From the NCBI GenBank assembly GCA_023334545.1, contig JAADVB010000044.1, positions 33,102 through 97,101 of the forward strand: a DNA stretch of 64,000 nt, given 5' to 3'. The notes below the pieces were generated by a model, which worked only from the letters and a program-made list of their open reading frames with translations, was not told the DNA's origin and did not search any database. Position 1 is the stretch's first letter, and every line of letters starts with the position of its first letter. This stretch comes from Salisapilia sapeloensis (Eukaryota; Oomycota; Peronosporomycetes; Peronosporales; Salisapiliaceae). The translations under genes were made by a program, and so were the position numbers. Below, piece by piece: positions 1 to 13,400 of the stretch.

Positions 1-528
1 CTGAGGCAGTGTGCTGGACGTCAGTTGGGAGCTAGTGGACCATTATGGAGCTATCAAAGTCGACGATTTGGAACGCATGTTAGTATCATTGGTATGGAGC
101 ATTGTGATTCAATAAGTAGTCGAATTGAGGTGGATTAAAGGTGGTTGTTGGGTATTGCTACTAGGTCTGCATTGGAAGACGGATGATGTGCGGCTACGGG
201 AAGTGTTTGCAAAATATGGCGAGCTGGAGAAAGGTAGTTTGGGCTAGCATATATTCGGTGGAGTAAAAGTTTATAGTAACGAATACGATAGCTCGCGTGA
301 TTTCGCCAGAGCACTCATCGACGCATTTGTGGGCTGCACTGACCTACAAGAAGTTTGACGAGGCTTTTGAAGCTGTGGCGGAGATGAATGGGCAGGTGCG
401 TTACTTCAAAAATATTATTAACTGGTCAAAATGAGATCTGAATGCATACACAGGAGATGGACGGACGCATCCTCCGCGTGAGTATCGTGGACACGACAGA
501 AGATGACGAGATACCAATCGATCAATAG
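1..528 (+). CDS. RRM (RNA recognition motif) protein, 3' end only
   Basis: This is the last part of a plus-strand gene that begins outside the window. Conceptual exons near 2-80, 170-235, 293-395 and 452-528 encode an RNA recognition motif. An RNP2-like strand (LLGLHWKTDD) is followed by helix REVFAKYGELEK, the segment HLWAALTYKKFDEAFEAVAEMNGQ, and a final strand DGRILRVSIVDT. The protein ends at TAG 526-528 after an acidic tail. The last two introns have clear GT/AG ends; the junction between the first two pieces is not resolved. The gene should bind RNA through a single C-terminal RRM, but its specific role cannot be judged from this fragment. It converges on the TTC29 gene, leaving only about 64 bp between the two stop codons. 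Confidence 0.55.
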
Positions 529-592
529 AAAGCAGCACATTACATTCATAGGACAATGCAAAGTGTGTTCAATTTAGCCTGCCATTTGTTGT

Positions 593-1948
593 CTACACTT
601 CCGTTTCTTCAGTAGGTAGACTGCGATTGCTTTTCCACTCTAACAGACTCGGCACGTCGTCTTTCACAAGAGCTAGAAGAATTGACAGCTTCTCATTTGC
701 ACGAGCCGCACCCACGTCTATACGAGTGCAGTTCACAGCAGACCGATCACCACGTCTGGAAGCTAGAGCTGGCATGAGCTCATATGTCTTCTCCTGCATC
801 TCCCTCGCTTTCGTAAATTCTTGCGATGAAGTGTAGATGTGCCCTAGCCTACCAAATGCATCTGCTTGCTTTGCAACATCCGACGTGACGGTAGCAATTG
901 CGCTGCATCGATTCAAGAACTCGATGGACAATTCTTTGTTTTCAAGCTTTTCATAGGCAGTGGCTAGCTCAGCACACGCATCACCTTCACCTTCTGCATC
1001 CTCTTCTTTCACGCTAGCTTCCAACTAACGCATATAGGAGGAGATAGGTCAGACAGGATGGATGAAAAACGACGTAAGGATGCTTACATAAGCTTCTAGA
1101 TACGGAATAGCACTCGAAGGCTGATGGAGAGCATTGTAGCAGACACCGATCTTGTACTGCGCCCAGGCCGATTTTGATGCGTCCTCTCCTTTCTTGGATG
1201 TTTCCATCAGTTTGGTGTAGATTGCAATCGCTTGCTCATATAAACGCTTTGTTTCACATGTTTGGGCTTGATCCTGGTAGATCTTCCCTAAGTGAATGTA
1301 AGCTTCGACGCGCAACGGTGCATCATCTTCATGCTCGTACACGATCTCCGCCATGGCGACTCGTTCTTCTAGACAAGCGCATGCTTTATTCAAGTCTCCA
1401 AGGCGGTGATACCCATTGCCCACTTCGCCTAACATTCGTAGCTCTTGTGGCTGGTCTTTCGCCAGCCTCATGACTTCGACACATTTTTCAAGAAAAAAGA
1501 CCATCGTTTTCAAATCATTCTTCTCTCGACAGTAGACCGCCAGGTTTTCATACGCTGATAGTACTTCCATGACTTCACCTTTCCTCTTACAAAGCTCTGC
1601 AGCAACCAAATGATCTCGTAGAAACTCCATCTCCGAGATGTCCATGACTGGACTGGGCAATGTGCTTGCCTCTTCCTTATCAGTCGATGCTGCTGCATCT
1701 TGACGATGGATAAGGTAGAACATGTCGACAAAGGCATGGACATAGCCGTCCATGAGGATCTGTGTACAAAAGTCTTCTTTCACTGCTGCTGGAGATGAAG
1801 TAGGCGGGACAAGAGGTTCGTTAGCAGGTTCGACATGATGTCGGTCTGCCGGACGTTTTAAAGGACCAGGCCGAGCATGTCCAGTCGCTCCTTGCCTCTG
1901 TGCAGAGCGCCCAGCTTTCTTCATCGTGCCTTCCTTTCGTCTATCCAT
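593..1948 (-). CDS. TTC29: TTC29-like axonemal TPR protein
   Basis: Two exons (1088-1948 and 593-1024) with a 63-nt phase-0 intron encode about 430 residues. After a basic, low-complexity N-terminus, the segment FCTQILMDGYVHAFVDMFYL matches the region before the repeats in TTC29. It is followed by at least five tetratricopeptide-like helical pairs with kinesin-light-chain spacing, for example YHRLGDLNKACACLEE, YIHLGKIYQDQA and YKIGVCYNALHQPSSAIPYLEAY. TTC29 is an axonemal protein tied to intraflagellar transport and flagellar beating in other eukaryotes, so this gene suggests a flagellated zoospore stage. The start is the first in-frame ATG (1946-1948); a second Met lies eight codons downstream. 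A kinesin-light-chain-like TPR protein is the alternative, but the N-terminal match favours TTC29. Confidence 0.72.
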
Positions 1949-2222
1949 CGCTATGATGATAGTGGTTGCTATGAAGAGATAGGGACGCTTGATGGTAGTA
2001 AATGAATCTGAAACGTCTCGAGGCGGAAATAGGAGGATGATAGAGTATCATGAACAGAGGAAAGAAGAGCAAGTGTCAGCAGTCGAAACGATGTAACGAA
2101 TAGTGCGTAATACAGGCAGAACGGTTCAGTTCGTCTTGTATTTCCCAACTTTGACAGGAAGATGTGCAACTGGCATGATAGGTCTCTTACCACTGCCAAT
2201 CTTCCTGAGTGCATTGTTGAGC

Positions 2223-3285
2223 TTATTCCATCTTGGTATCGCCATCATCGTCCTTGGAACCAGAGATCTCCGCAGCATCAATCTGCACGTGAAAAGAGTT
2301 AGCAAGATAGTTGTGAAGGGGGAAAGTAGATGTCCTACGTAGCGCTGGAGAGCTTCGCCTTCAATTTCCTGGAAAGGCTCGTCGACACCGACGATGGAGA
2401 CCGTGAGGTTCGCCGTCGTGAGATCCTGCTCGCCTTGGAGACAGCCGCTAATAGCCTGAACAGCGTGCTGAATCATCTCTTCCTTGCCAACTACATGTGA
2501 AGACAGTCGAATTAGATTTTCGAGATACAAATGTCGTGATGAGAGTAACAGCTTACGTCCAGAGAAGCTCTCAAAGTGTTTCTCGAGGTAGGTTCGAGCG
2601 GACTGCGATCGTGCACCTATTGCGATGCCTTTGTACTCGTAGTAGTTACCCGACGGGCATGTCTGGTACAAGTGCACTCCTTTTTTCTGTTATTTATATA
2701 AGTTATAATGTCCGTAAATGCTGTTTGAATAGAAGCTTACGTCAGCTCCAGCAACCAAGAGTCCGACGCCGTACGGACGACGAATGTAAGACTGCGTGCA
2801 CTCCTGTTTCTCTATAAAAGTTCACATGCGACCGATAAATATGCTGCTAGATTCGTCTTTTGCTTGCAAAGAAACGTACTGTCAGCAACATCCGATACGA
2901 GTCGTCCAACCGTGATCGGTGCTCCGTAGACAAACTTGTGGTTTAAGCTCTCCGTTCGCATGAATCTACCAGTAATTTCCACCTCGAGAATTAGCCTCAA
3001 ACTAGAAAACGAGTCGCATTCAAAGTACCGAGCAAGCGATCGGGCATCGGCAGTAAGACCAGCAATAGCCATACCCATGTGGTCATCAATTTTAAAGATT
3101 TTTCGCTGCGGCTCGGCGAGGTCAATGCTCTGACGCTTGATGCCACAGAGCACCACGAGTTTGTCCGAGGTGATGCCAAGGCAGGCGCTGCCCTGCTTCA
3201 TGGCTTCCATGGCGTAATCCACCTGATGGAGCTGTCCCTGTGGACTCCACACCGTCACATCCGTATCGTACTGGTTGCGAAACAT
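2223..3285 (-). CDS. PSMA1: 20S proteasome subunit alpha-1 (PSMA1)
   Basis: Six exons (3029-3285, 2880-2965, 2741-2811, 2557-2686, 2339-2490, 2223-2282) with introns of 54-68 nt give 251 residues, close to the usual size. The N-terminus [18 protein letters not shown] followed by [14 protein letters not shown] is diagnostic for the alpha-1 subunit of the 20S core. Spliced joins restore family sequence without gaps: [40 protein letters not shown] and [13 protein letters not shown]. The subunit sits in the outer alpha ring that gates the proteolytic chamber and has no catalytic residue. The C-terminus ends [10 protein letters not shown], an acidic Lys-Met-Glu tail of the usual kind. It shares a 130-bp divergent promoter with the NAD(P)H-hydrate epimerase gene. 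Confidence 0.93.
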
Positions 3286-3414
3286 ACTTGTCTCCGTTCT
3301 TCCTCTCGATCTCGTGCTTTTCTGCTTTCCTACGGGGAGATCTTGTAAAAAGTTACGAACAGTTTATAACGTTACCAGTTAGAAACTGCAGCTTCAAGAA
3401 CCAAGTCGAAAGGA

Positions 3415-4339
3415 ATGCGAAGAGTGATGCGAGTATGACGTCTTTCGTTACTTTCTATCTAGGACCTTTTTGTTTATTCATGTTTCTTTTGTTTGGATAT
3501 AGTTCCTTGGTCAGAAAGATGCGCAGAAAGTGGATGAAGAACTCATGTCGGAGAAATTTGGTTTTAGTGTCGATCAGCTGATGGAGTTGGCTGGATTATC
3601 CGTTGCTTCAGCACTTGCAAAGGAATATCCTTGCTCACAAGTAAATGGAGATGTGGAGAAGAGCTATGCGAATGTACTTGTTGTTGCTGGGCCTGGGAAT
3701 AATGGTGGAGATGCGTTAGTGGCTGCTCGACATTTGAAGCATTTTGGATACTCGCCGGCGATCTTGTATCCGAAGCAGAGCTCCAAGCCTCTTTTCAAAG
3801 GTTTGGTGACGCAATGTAATCAGCTAGAGATTCCGTTCATGGACTCCATGTCGGATGCTGCATCTATCGATACTTCGTACGATGTGATTCTCGACGGTAT
3901 CTTCGGATTCAGCTTTTCTGGAGACATCCGACCACCATTCGACGACGTTGTGAGCAAGATGAAGCAATGCAAGGCGCCTATTGTGTCCATTGACATTCCT
4001 TCTGGATGGCATGTCGAGCAAGGTACAAATCTACAATCTATTACCCCATAAAGAATGCTTCTAGATCTCATCTATGTGATACACAGGGAATGAAAGTGGT
4101 GCTGGACTAGATCCGACGATGCTCGTATCACTCACTGCTCCCAAACTCTGTGCTCAGCATTTCCATGGACCTGGAAAAGCTCACTACATCGGCGGTCGAT
4201 TCGTTCCAAAGTACAAACGTCTCCAAGTTACCATTCTCTTCCTACATGCTAACAATAGTCTACTAGATCCCTCGCGAATGCATTTAATCTGGACATTCCC
4301 ACTTACCCAGGCATCGACCAATGCGTTAAAGTGGATTAA
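3415..4339 (+). CDS. NAXE: NAD(P)H-hydrate epimerase (YjeF_N / AIBP family)
   Basis: Four exons (about 3415-3432, 3503-4022, 4087-4210, 4267-4339) encode about 244 residues. The protein matches the YjeF_N fold along its whole length: FSVDQLMELAGLSVA near the start, the nucleotide-binding loop VVAGPGNNGGDALVAARHL, the LDGIFGFSFSGDIR segment with its catalytic Asp, SIDIPSGW, SLTAPK, and the closing HYIGGRFVP. The enzyme epimerises the R and S forms of hydrated NAD(P)H so that the partner dehydratase can repair them. The first exon is tiny and uncertain: either an ATG at 3415 with donor GTATG at 3433, or the ATG at 3435 with a different donor. No fused dehydratase domain is present. It converges on the fatty acid synthase gene. 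Confidence 0.85.
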
Positions 4340-4496
4340 GAAACACAAAACAAGAGATGAAAATTGCAAAATCATTTTCGTGATTGGACTTAGTCTTAGC
4401 TCCACCCAAGTTCTAAATCCTGCCCTCATGTCATTTCTTGATACTACTCATGACTTTGTGTATGCCTACTTTGAAAATCAAAAGGATAGATACAAC

Positions 4497-7400
4497 CTAC
4501 AGTTGCGCGACAGCCTGGGACACTGCGTAGTCACCCGAGTGGCTGATGGAAACACTAACGGACGAAAGTCCAAGCTGGCTAAACACTTGCGACGCATGGC
4601 CAGCCAACAGCACGGACGGAGCACCAGACGCTGTCATGAAGATCTCAATCTCACGCAACGGAGCTCCAGCACCCTTCCACACGTTCGGCGTCGAAGGAGA
4701 CGCGTTCGAAATCGCCTTGATAATCGCTTCCTTCGCAGCCCATCGACCAGCAAAGCTGGCAGCAGGGTTCGGAGCGCTGTAGCAGTAGGCAACCTCTTGG
4801 TCCGTAAAGTTGCGACGGATAAAGTCTTCGCGACCATGGAGGTTCTCGAACGTCGCCACGGGTTCGACGTCGACACCGATACCAGAGCCCTTCTCGCCGA
4901 GACCGACGCCAGCAGCAGTCTGCGACAGCGCAGATTCGAGTCCTTCAGACGCTTGACCATCGGCCTTATCGTCCGCCTTCTTTGACGTCGACGCGTGCGC
5001 TTGCTTCGAGTTCTTGTGCTTCTTGGATCTCGAACGCTTGCTCTCGGCAGCCTGGTTGCCACCAAAGTTCCACGATCCTTCAGCAGGGTCGAACTCAGCA
5101 CGAGCCGACGGGTCCAAGTAGACGTTCGACTCTTGCTCGTTCGTGTACGGAGCCGCACCCTTCACCTTAATGAGCGTTCCCTTGCCACTAATGGACTCTT
5201 GCAAGTACGAGTTCATCTTGACAAGACGTTGCTCACGACGTTGCGAGTACTGCGTCAAGTCGTCATTGTCCAGCATCGAGAGCAGGTAGTCCGGGTGGAC
5301 GACCAAGATCTCGCCACCAGCCTGACCGAAGCCGAAGCTCTTCATGACTGCAGCCTTGATACCGTCCGTCTGGATGCTACGGTTCGGGTACGCGAGCAAG
5401 TCGAACTTGCGAAGCGTCTCGCACGTGTTGTCCAAGTTGCGGTTGCCCGGGATCAAACCAGAGTTGAGGATCTGAAGCAGACCGTTGAACATCCAGGACG
5501 CCGCAGCACCCTTCGGGTGGCCCGTCATGTACTTCTGACAGACGATCGGAAGCACGTTACCACTGCTACGTCCAAGATGCTGCAGTTGCTTCTGCGTGAC
5601 TTCACTTTCGTTACGGTCGTTGGCCTTGGTACCAGTACCGTGGAAGCTGGCGACGCCAATGTCGTCGACCGTCAGGTTCCACGCGCTAAGGGCACCACGC
5701 AACGGCGCGATGTCCATACGGTTCTCGTGGAAGTGTTCACCCCACATGGATTGAGCACTCTGAACCTTGCGCTTCTTCATGTCGTTGAGGAAGGCCAGCT
5801 GCGACTCTGCGTTCGCATCGTCCAGCATCTCCTTCTCACGTTCGTACCAGGACTCGATGCTCGCGAGTTCCGAGTCGAATTGACGACGGCGGAAGTTGAC
5901 ATCGAGAAGTGGCGACTTCTTCTCCCCAACGTTCTGCTCGCGAGCAGTCGTGAGGATACCTTGGCCCGGAGCAGGCACAGACCTTCCGTTCTTGTCCGTC
6001 GCCGTGCTCGTAAGTGCCACGACACCGTAGATCGGGCAGCCCATGTCGATCGCAAGTTGCGCATCCATGAGCAGCTGGATACCAGCACCGTGACTCTCCA
6101 TAAAGCCACCACGCGTCGTAGAGCACGGGCGGCACATCTCGGAAGCTTCACGGCCCATGCCGTACTCCTTGACCGAGTCACTCGTGGCCTTCATCTGCGC
6201 GAACTCGTACGATCCTTCCTCACCAAAGTCATCGTATCCGCCGACGATGACGATACGTGCCTTACCAGTCTTAATGGTTTCGACACCAATGTCAACGGAC
6301 TCGGCAGCAGTTGCGCATGCACCGACCGGCGTCTTAATCGGACCGGACGAACTCAGCAGCAGCATGTTCACCCATGCCGGTGCAGTGTTGATGAAACATT
6401 CCTGCAACGTATCACTCGGAACGCTCTTGCCCATGAATCGGTCTTGATAGATCTTCTTGAAAGAGTTCATGCCACCCATACCACCGCCAGACGTGTTACC
6501 GACTTCAGACACGTGGACGTACTGGTAGAACTCATACGGATCGGTGATACCAGAAGCGACGAACGCTTCCATCGTCGACACGAGGACGTACAACGTAAGC
6601 GGGTCGACAGACTCGGCCAGGTCCTTGGGGATACCGTAGCGCTCAGCGCTCCAGCCGGTCGGGATCTGACCAGCGACGAAGCGGTTGAAGTCGAGGGCGC
6701 GAGGGATGCTTAGCACCGATCCCTTGCGGAGACGAATCATCCACGTACCATTCTCATCTTCAAAGATATCGACATTGTCTTCTCCGAGCTCCTTGCGGAA
6801 CTGAATGGCTTCTTCACGATCAGCGACTTCCACTGGTGCCATCTTTTTATCGATAGCAACCTGGTGCAAGATCATCTTCTGGTTTGGATCGTAGCCTTCA
6901 AAGAGTTCTGGTTCGATGATACGGATACCAGCGTGGGCTAGTAGCTCCTCTTCGTAACGCTTCTTGATCTCGTGATCCGCCACCGCTTCCTTCGTCTTCG
7001 CATCAACCCACTTGCCATTGTCGTACGTGATGTGACCAGTCAACCACGCAAGTTCGATGCAACCTTCGAGGGAGAATTCACCATACGACTCCATCTCCCA
7101 ACGCGTACGTGCGTTACCCCATGGGCCGACTTCACCGTACCCAGCGACGACGACGACCTTGCTCAGGTCGACCATACCATTCAACATCTTTTGCTCCTTC
7201 TTCTCCGCGAGCTTCCCGACACCAGACAGACCTGGGAAGTTACTGCTGTAGTAACTCGATAGGTTCGCTGCCGGCTTGAACTTCTGGTCAGCTTGGCTAC
7301 TGGCGTTCGACATAGCAACAGTCTTCTTCTCGCTTTCCAACGACTGGTGGATCGTAGCACGAAGCTTGGCTGTGTGCATGATGTCTTCACGGATCTGAGT

Positions 7401-10400
7401 GACCTTGTCGTTCAGGTTGTGTACCTGCGCCATGCCACCCGTGAGGTCCGCCCAGATCGGTGCTTCAGCTGCACGATCGACGATCTGCGGGTGGAGAAGA
7501 GCACTCAGGTTGAAGCCCATCTCCGTGGTCGTGAACGTACGCATGCCCATCTTCTCGACAGCAGACGCAACGATGTTGTTTCCAGACATAAGACCAGTGC
7601 CACGCGTCCATCCGATGATGGCACCGACAACCGAGAGCTGGTCTTCCCATCCTTCCGAGTACCACTTGTTCATAAGACTTTCCATACCAAGCTTCGATTC
7701 GGCGTACAGACCGTCGCTACCGAAGTTACCGTGGTTGGGCGACAGCGGCAGGATGGCAAGTGCAGGGCGCGTGAAGATACCGCGCGACTGCTTTGCCGAG
7801 ACGACTTCTCCAAGCAGACGTACCGTGTTCGTGAGGAGGATACGGTGAGCAAGCTCCGAGCGACTGTCAATGTCTGAGATTTTGCGACCGAGGTCGGAGA
7901 GTGCACCGAATGGAATGACAAAGTCCAAGTCCAACTTGTGGACGTCGTAGATGTGCGCTACGAGGTTCTTCACATCGACCTTAGAGCCTTGATTGAACGG
8001 TAGGACGATGAGACGACTGCCCTTACTACCATGTTGCTCGTACACCGAGCGGAACACGCCCGTGGACTTAGAGTTGAAGCTACTGGTTGTCACGAAGACG
8101 GTCGCACCACCTTCCAAGAGCGACTTAACAAGCTCCGCACCGATCGAGTTACGACCGCAGCCAGTTACCAAGGCCACCTTGCCGGCGAAAGAGACACCGG
8201 TCGAGGCCATTTCACGCATGCAAGAGAGGAGCATGCACGTCGATTCGACGTCGTAGAGACGAATAGTCGGGTCGACGTCCGACGGCTTACGGATGTGAAC
8301 ATGAGGAAGAACGATTTCCTTGAGGTTCTCGTTCAATCCCGTGCGGAGGTTGGTCGACTTTTCAACAAGCGACTGACGGCGACCGGACTTCTTGTTACGG
8401 CGTCTCAACGACTCACGAAGGGCAGCAAGCTTGGGTCCCTTTGCAGGTTCAACCTCCTTCTTGCTCTCGGCACTCACGGTGTCGTTCTTCGCCGTAGGAG
8501 ATTCATCGCCTTCATCGTAGCTGTCATCGTCGCTATCGTCACTGTCGTTGTTGACAGTGCTTTCAAAGCCAACGGCACTTGGCATCTCGACGGCAGCAGA
8601 GGCAGATTCATCGAACGTGTTGAACACTTCCGCCGAACTGTACTCGAGACCACGCGCCAATTCATCAACATAGTCGGTCGAGTCAGCGACACCGACGCGA
8701 GGGATTTCAGCGTAGTCCATCGAACCATCGTCGTGGATGGTCAAGTCTGGCTGCGTCGGGTGGAAGATCTGGACGTTCATCGGACTGTGGTGTAGCCACT
8801 CCTCCAATTGCTCCACAAGCAACTGGATCGCTTGAGCGTACTCAACGTGTCCTTCTTGCTTCGTCTTGTAGGCAAAGTACTTGGTCGCACGCAACAGCTC
8901 TGGCGTCGCACGGTTGCAAAGGTACGGCTTGAACCATTCGAGAGGAGGCAAAGCCGACTCTTCCGTCACGGTGTCCAGCTTGCTGTTGATCCACTGGGAC
9001 ATTTGCTTGAAGTGGTGTCCAACATCCGATGGTAGCGGCAAGCTAGTCTCTTCCTCCGACTTGATAGACGACTGGATCGTACGGAAGTAGAGCTCTAGAC
9101 CGTCTTGGACGGCCCAGTTCCAGTAACTGTCGTACACACGTTCCTTGTTTGCGTCGAAAGCAGACACGATACCGTTTGCGTAGAACTCACCGTGCTCCGT
9201 CATCCATTGGTTGACCGAAGCCTCGACTTCTTCACGCAGATCCACCTCCGTTTCGATCTTCCGGTGAATGTCAAGACTGTCCTTGCCAAGGTAACTATTC
9301 AAGGCAGCAACTTGGTCCGCAATCATAGACTTGAGACGCTTGTCAAAGTCGCTCGGAAGCGCGGCGGGTTGCATCGCTTGCTGCGGCATGCCACCGGCAG
9401 ACGCGCCTAGTTTGCTGTAGTATGGGATGTCGATGGCAGCAAACTTGGCGTAGTCATCCGCAACTCCGTCCAACCAGGTCTTGGCTTGACCTTCATCCGC
9501 GAAACGGTTCTTCGGGTTCTGCGTCAACGTATGCAAAAGCACGCTTTCGATACGACCAGCAGGCAAGCAGCGTTCCTTGGACAAATGGTCCTTGATGGCC
9601 GCGAGACCGAAGCCACCAGGCATCTTACCAGCAAACAGCTTGGCCATGAGACCACTGGTAACCTTGCCTGGAGTCTTGTAGTCGCTGAACTTGCCAGCAA
9701 GCTCCGAGATCTTCAGGTCAGCTGTGTCATCCGGTCCAGAGCCGAACTCCTTCTCGAGGTCGCCCAACACTTCGTTCTGAAGCGCAGACTTACCACCAGA
9801 CTGCTCCTTGATGGTCGTCTCGTCCGTAATCTCGCTGAAAGACTTGCTGAGCTTCACGGCTAGAAGCACCTTTAGAGCGTGCTTGGCATCCACAGGCGCG
9901 TCAGTGACAGTCGGCACAGGTGCAGGCGCAGCACCGAATGGCATACCGCCAACAGGACCGCTGGGCATCGCTGGCTTGGCGAGGCTCACACCAGCGAAAG
10001 TGGCGTACGAGTCGACGACAGAGTCCAACCATTCCTTGGCCTCGTTCTCGTTCTTGAGACGAGCCTTCGGGGCCATGAGAAGACCATGGACAAGCACACT
10101 TTCCATGCGACCAGCGCCAAGACCCTTGGTGTTGGTCAGATACTCCTTCACGTTCGACATGGAGAAGCCACCCGGCATCTTGGCACCAATGCTCTTCGAC
10201 ACCATGCCACTGGTCACCTTACCAAGAGACTTATAGCTCGAAAATTTACCAGCCAACTCCTTCAGCGGTGCTTCGCCAGCACCATCAGGGGCACTACCGA
10301 ATTCCTTTTCAAGGTCTCCGAGAATTTCATTCTGGACGGCGGATTTACCGGCGCAAAGCGTCTTCACGTCAGAATCAGCAGCAACTTCATTCAGTTCCTT

Positions 10401-13400
10401 GTTGAGCTTTACGGCAAGCAAGACACGGAGGACGTGAAGAGCTGACACCGGGGCATCTTCTGCAGGAGCAGCCGCCGGAGAAGACATGACCGGCATCGGT
10501 GCAGGCGCAGGAGCGGCTTGAGCCGGAGCCGGGGCAGGAGGAGCAGTATCAGCCGTAACCTCTTCCTGGACTTCCTCTTCCTTCGCCTTGGCAGCAGCCT
10601 TCTTGGCCGCAAGCTCACGAGCGTAGTCCGAAGCCGACGGGTACGAGTCCTCTACTTCAAAGTGGACAACGTCGCGGTCACGCTGGTACCACAAGATCTC
10701 ACGATTAATGCGAGCGAACTTGACAGCCTGGAGCGTACGCTGGGCCATAGTCGTCAAGGTTGCGGCAGGACCAATTTCAATGAATCGGGAGACACCAGTG
10801 CCACCGGTAGAGAACAGGAGCGCTTGCGTCTTGATCCATTGCACAGGCGATGCGAATTGGTACGCGAGCAACTCGACGACGAGAAGCTGAGCCAATTGTG
10901 CGCGAGACATCATGCTCCACTGCGTTTCATCCAACACTTCGGCAATGTAAGGACTCTTGGTAACGCTGTGGACAAGCTCAAAGTACGACTTTTCAAGCGT
11001 GAACGGCTCAGCGACAAGGTTCGGAATGTACCGGTTGATCAAACGCGGAAGCTGGCGTTCAAGCACATCGGCTTCAAACTTGGAGCGAAGCAGCGATCGG
11101 AAGGCAGGCACGCCTCCAAGAAGCTCTCGCGAGTGGAACGGCACATCGATGCCGGCAAGAGGGATCGTAGCGACGCCACGAGCAACGACGAACGGACGTC
11201 CGGCCTGCTCAGCCTTCTCCTTCTTCGCATGAGCTTGCTCGAGGCTCTCCTTAATGACCTGGTCTACCTCAGCGACGTCTCTGCCCGACTTGAACGCAGC
11301 CAAGCTTAGTGAAAGCGCTTCGAGGTTTGCGTTCGTACCAGCAACGACGTACTGCCTTCCCTGGACGTTAAAGTTCACGACCTGGAGCAGTTTGCCGGAT
11401 GCAGACGAGATGCCGTCCACAAGCTTGTACATCATGTCTTCCGTGAACTTGGGACCAACGCGAGTCGGGTTCGTGGCCATCATACCATAGTCGGATCGAC
11501 CGTTTTCGTCACGCTTGACAGCCTTTTGCATGATAAGTCCACGCAAGAAGACGACTTCGGACACGGCTTCAACGGCAAGAGCACCGGCGAAGGAGCTCAG
11601 ACCAGCGTACTCACCAAGCGAGTGACCAGCGAACAAGGCATCGTCCGGAATCAACTGAGCTTCCTCGATCTCAGCGAACGTCGCCTTCTCAAGCAACACA
11701 AGTGCCGGTTGACTGAACTGCGTCGCGAAGAGCAAACCTTCCGGAGCGGAGAACGTGAAACTTTGCGTGTGCTTATGAATCTCCGGTAGCAGAGGCGCCA
11801 TTTCGCCCGTCTCTGGGTCTTCCACCGTCAGCTTCATGTAGTTCTCACGAATCTGCTTACCACGACGACCACCAAAGTGGATCGTGATGGAAGACGGATT
11901 CTTGCGGACCATTTCCAAGATCGAAAAGCCGAACTTGGCACGGAGGTGACGGTCACCCTTGTCCCACGTTTCACGAGCAGCCTTGGACTCTTGGTAGCGG
12001 TCCATACCCATGCCAACCTGGGCAGAGCCTTGACCAGTGAAGACGAAGGCAACAGGTGGCTGCTTGATCTCCGCACGAGCACTCACGACGCGTTGACCAG
12101 CTTCGTTCACCACTTCGACAGACATGACCTTCTTGCCGTCGCTCTGTCCGACGTGGCGAACCTGCATGTAGAGCTGGTCGCCAGGGTACACCATACCATC
12201 AAAGTTGGCGGCATATGAAGACACGGAGCTGTCGTCGTTGCGACCAAACTCCTTCGCAAGTAGAGCACGCACCTTGGTGGCTGTCCACATGCCGTGCATG
12301 ATCGGCTTGCCCTGCGGCAAGTTGGCCAGCGTGGCAGCGTAATCGGAACGATGGATGGGGTTCAGATCGTGCGATGCCACGGCATAGTCGAGAGCCTTGT
12401 TCGGGACGCTGATCGAAAGAGGCGTCTCGACAGTGTTGTAGCCACTTCCGAGAGTAACTTCGTCCTCGATGCTCTTCTTACGGTGCATTAAGAACGCAAC
12501 GACTGGGCTTTCGCTCACGTTTTCACTCTGAACGTCAACGGCAGCAATCTCCACAGCACCCTGCGGCTTTTCAATCGAAGCCGTACCGGTAACAGTGACG
12601 GAAGACAGCGTCATCATATCGGCGTAGCGCTTGACGGTCGTCGTGTCCAAGACCACAACGTCACCGATCTGAGGTTCATTCGCGTCGTTCTTGAGCTGGA
12701 ACCAGCACTTGGACAGGATATTCTTGATCTCGATCTCATCGTGCATCGTAATGCGTTCCACGGACTTGTCGACGGAGAACGTCGAGCTAAAGTCGTCAAA
12801 GTTGCCTCGGATAAGGAACTCACTGCGTAGCTCCACGAGCGGCTCGAGTGTTTCTTCCATCTGCTCGCCAACAACCTTACGCGAAATGGTCGCGATACCA
12901 GACACGATCTTGCCACTCTCGATGATACGCAAGCTCGAGACTTCCGACGAGCTTACGATTTCATCGCCAGGGTAGAACAGTTTGGATGCCTTCTTGTCCG
13001 ACAGCAGCTTGTACGAGTGCTTCAAGTGGACCAGATTGAGCAAGTTGCCCTGCACCTCCTTGGTGAAGACAGACTTGATCAGCGGACGCCAGCACAAGAT
13101 GGTCGAGTAATCGGCAGGAGCGGCGACGACATCCGAGCTGAGACCGAGGGATTTATTGTAAGCAATGATATCTTCCTCGGAGATCGTCACTTCATCCGTG
13201 AATGTCGAGAAGATGCTTTCTTCACACGCCTTTTTGCAAGAAGCATCTTCATTACCGTCCTCAGCCACCCAGAAGCGGGCGTAGAAGTCCTTTATCGTCT
13301 CAATAGATGCGGCTTCATTCTCATGGATGGAGCACGTCACCTCTGGAACGTACGTGAAGGATAGTTCCAACGGTACGATCGCCTCGCTAAGAGTCGAGAT

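Noticed and set aside
4995..6713. Long open frame antisense to FAS (572 codons), and a similar one at 13626-15434
   Set aside because: Both lie opposite strongly conserved FAS domains. Their Arg/Val/Leu-rich sequence is the reverse reading of biased codons and shows no domain.
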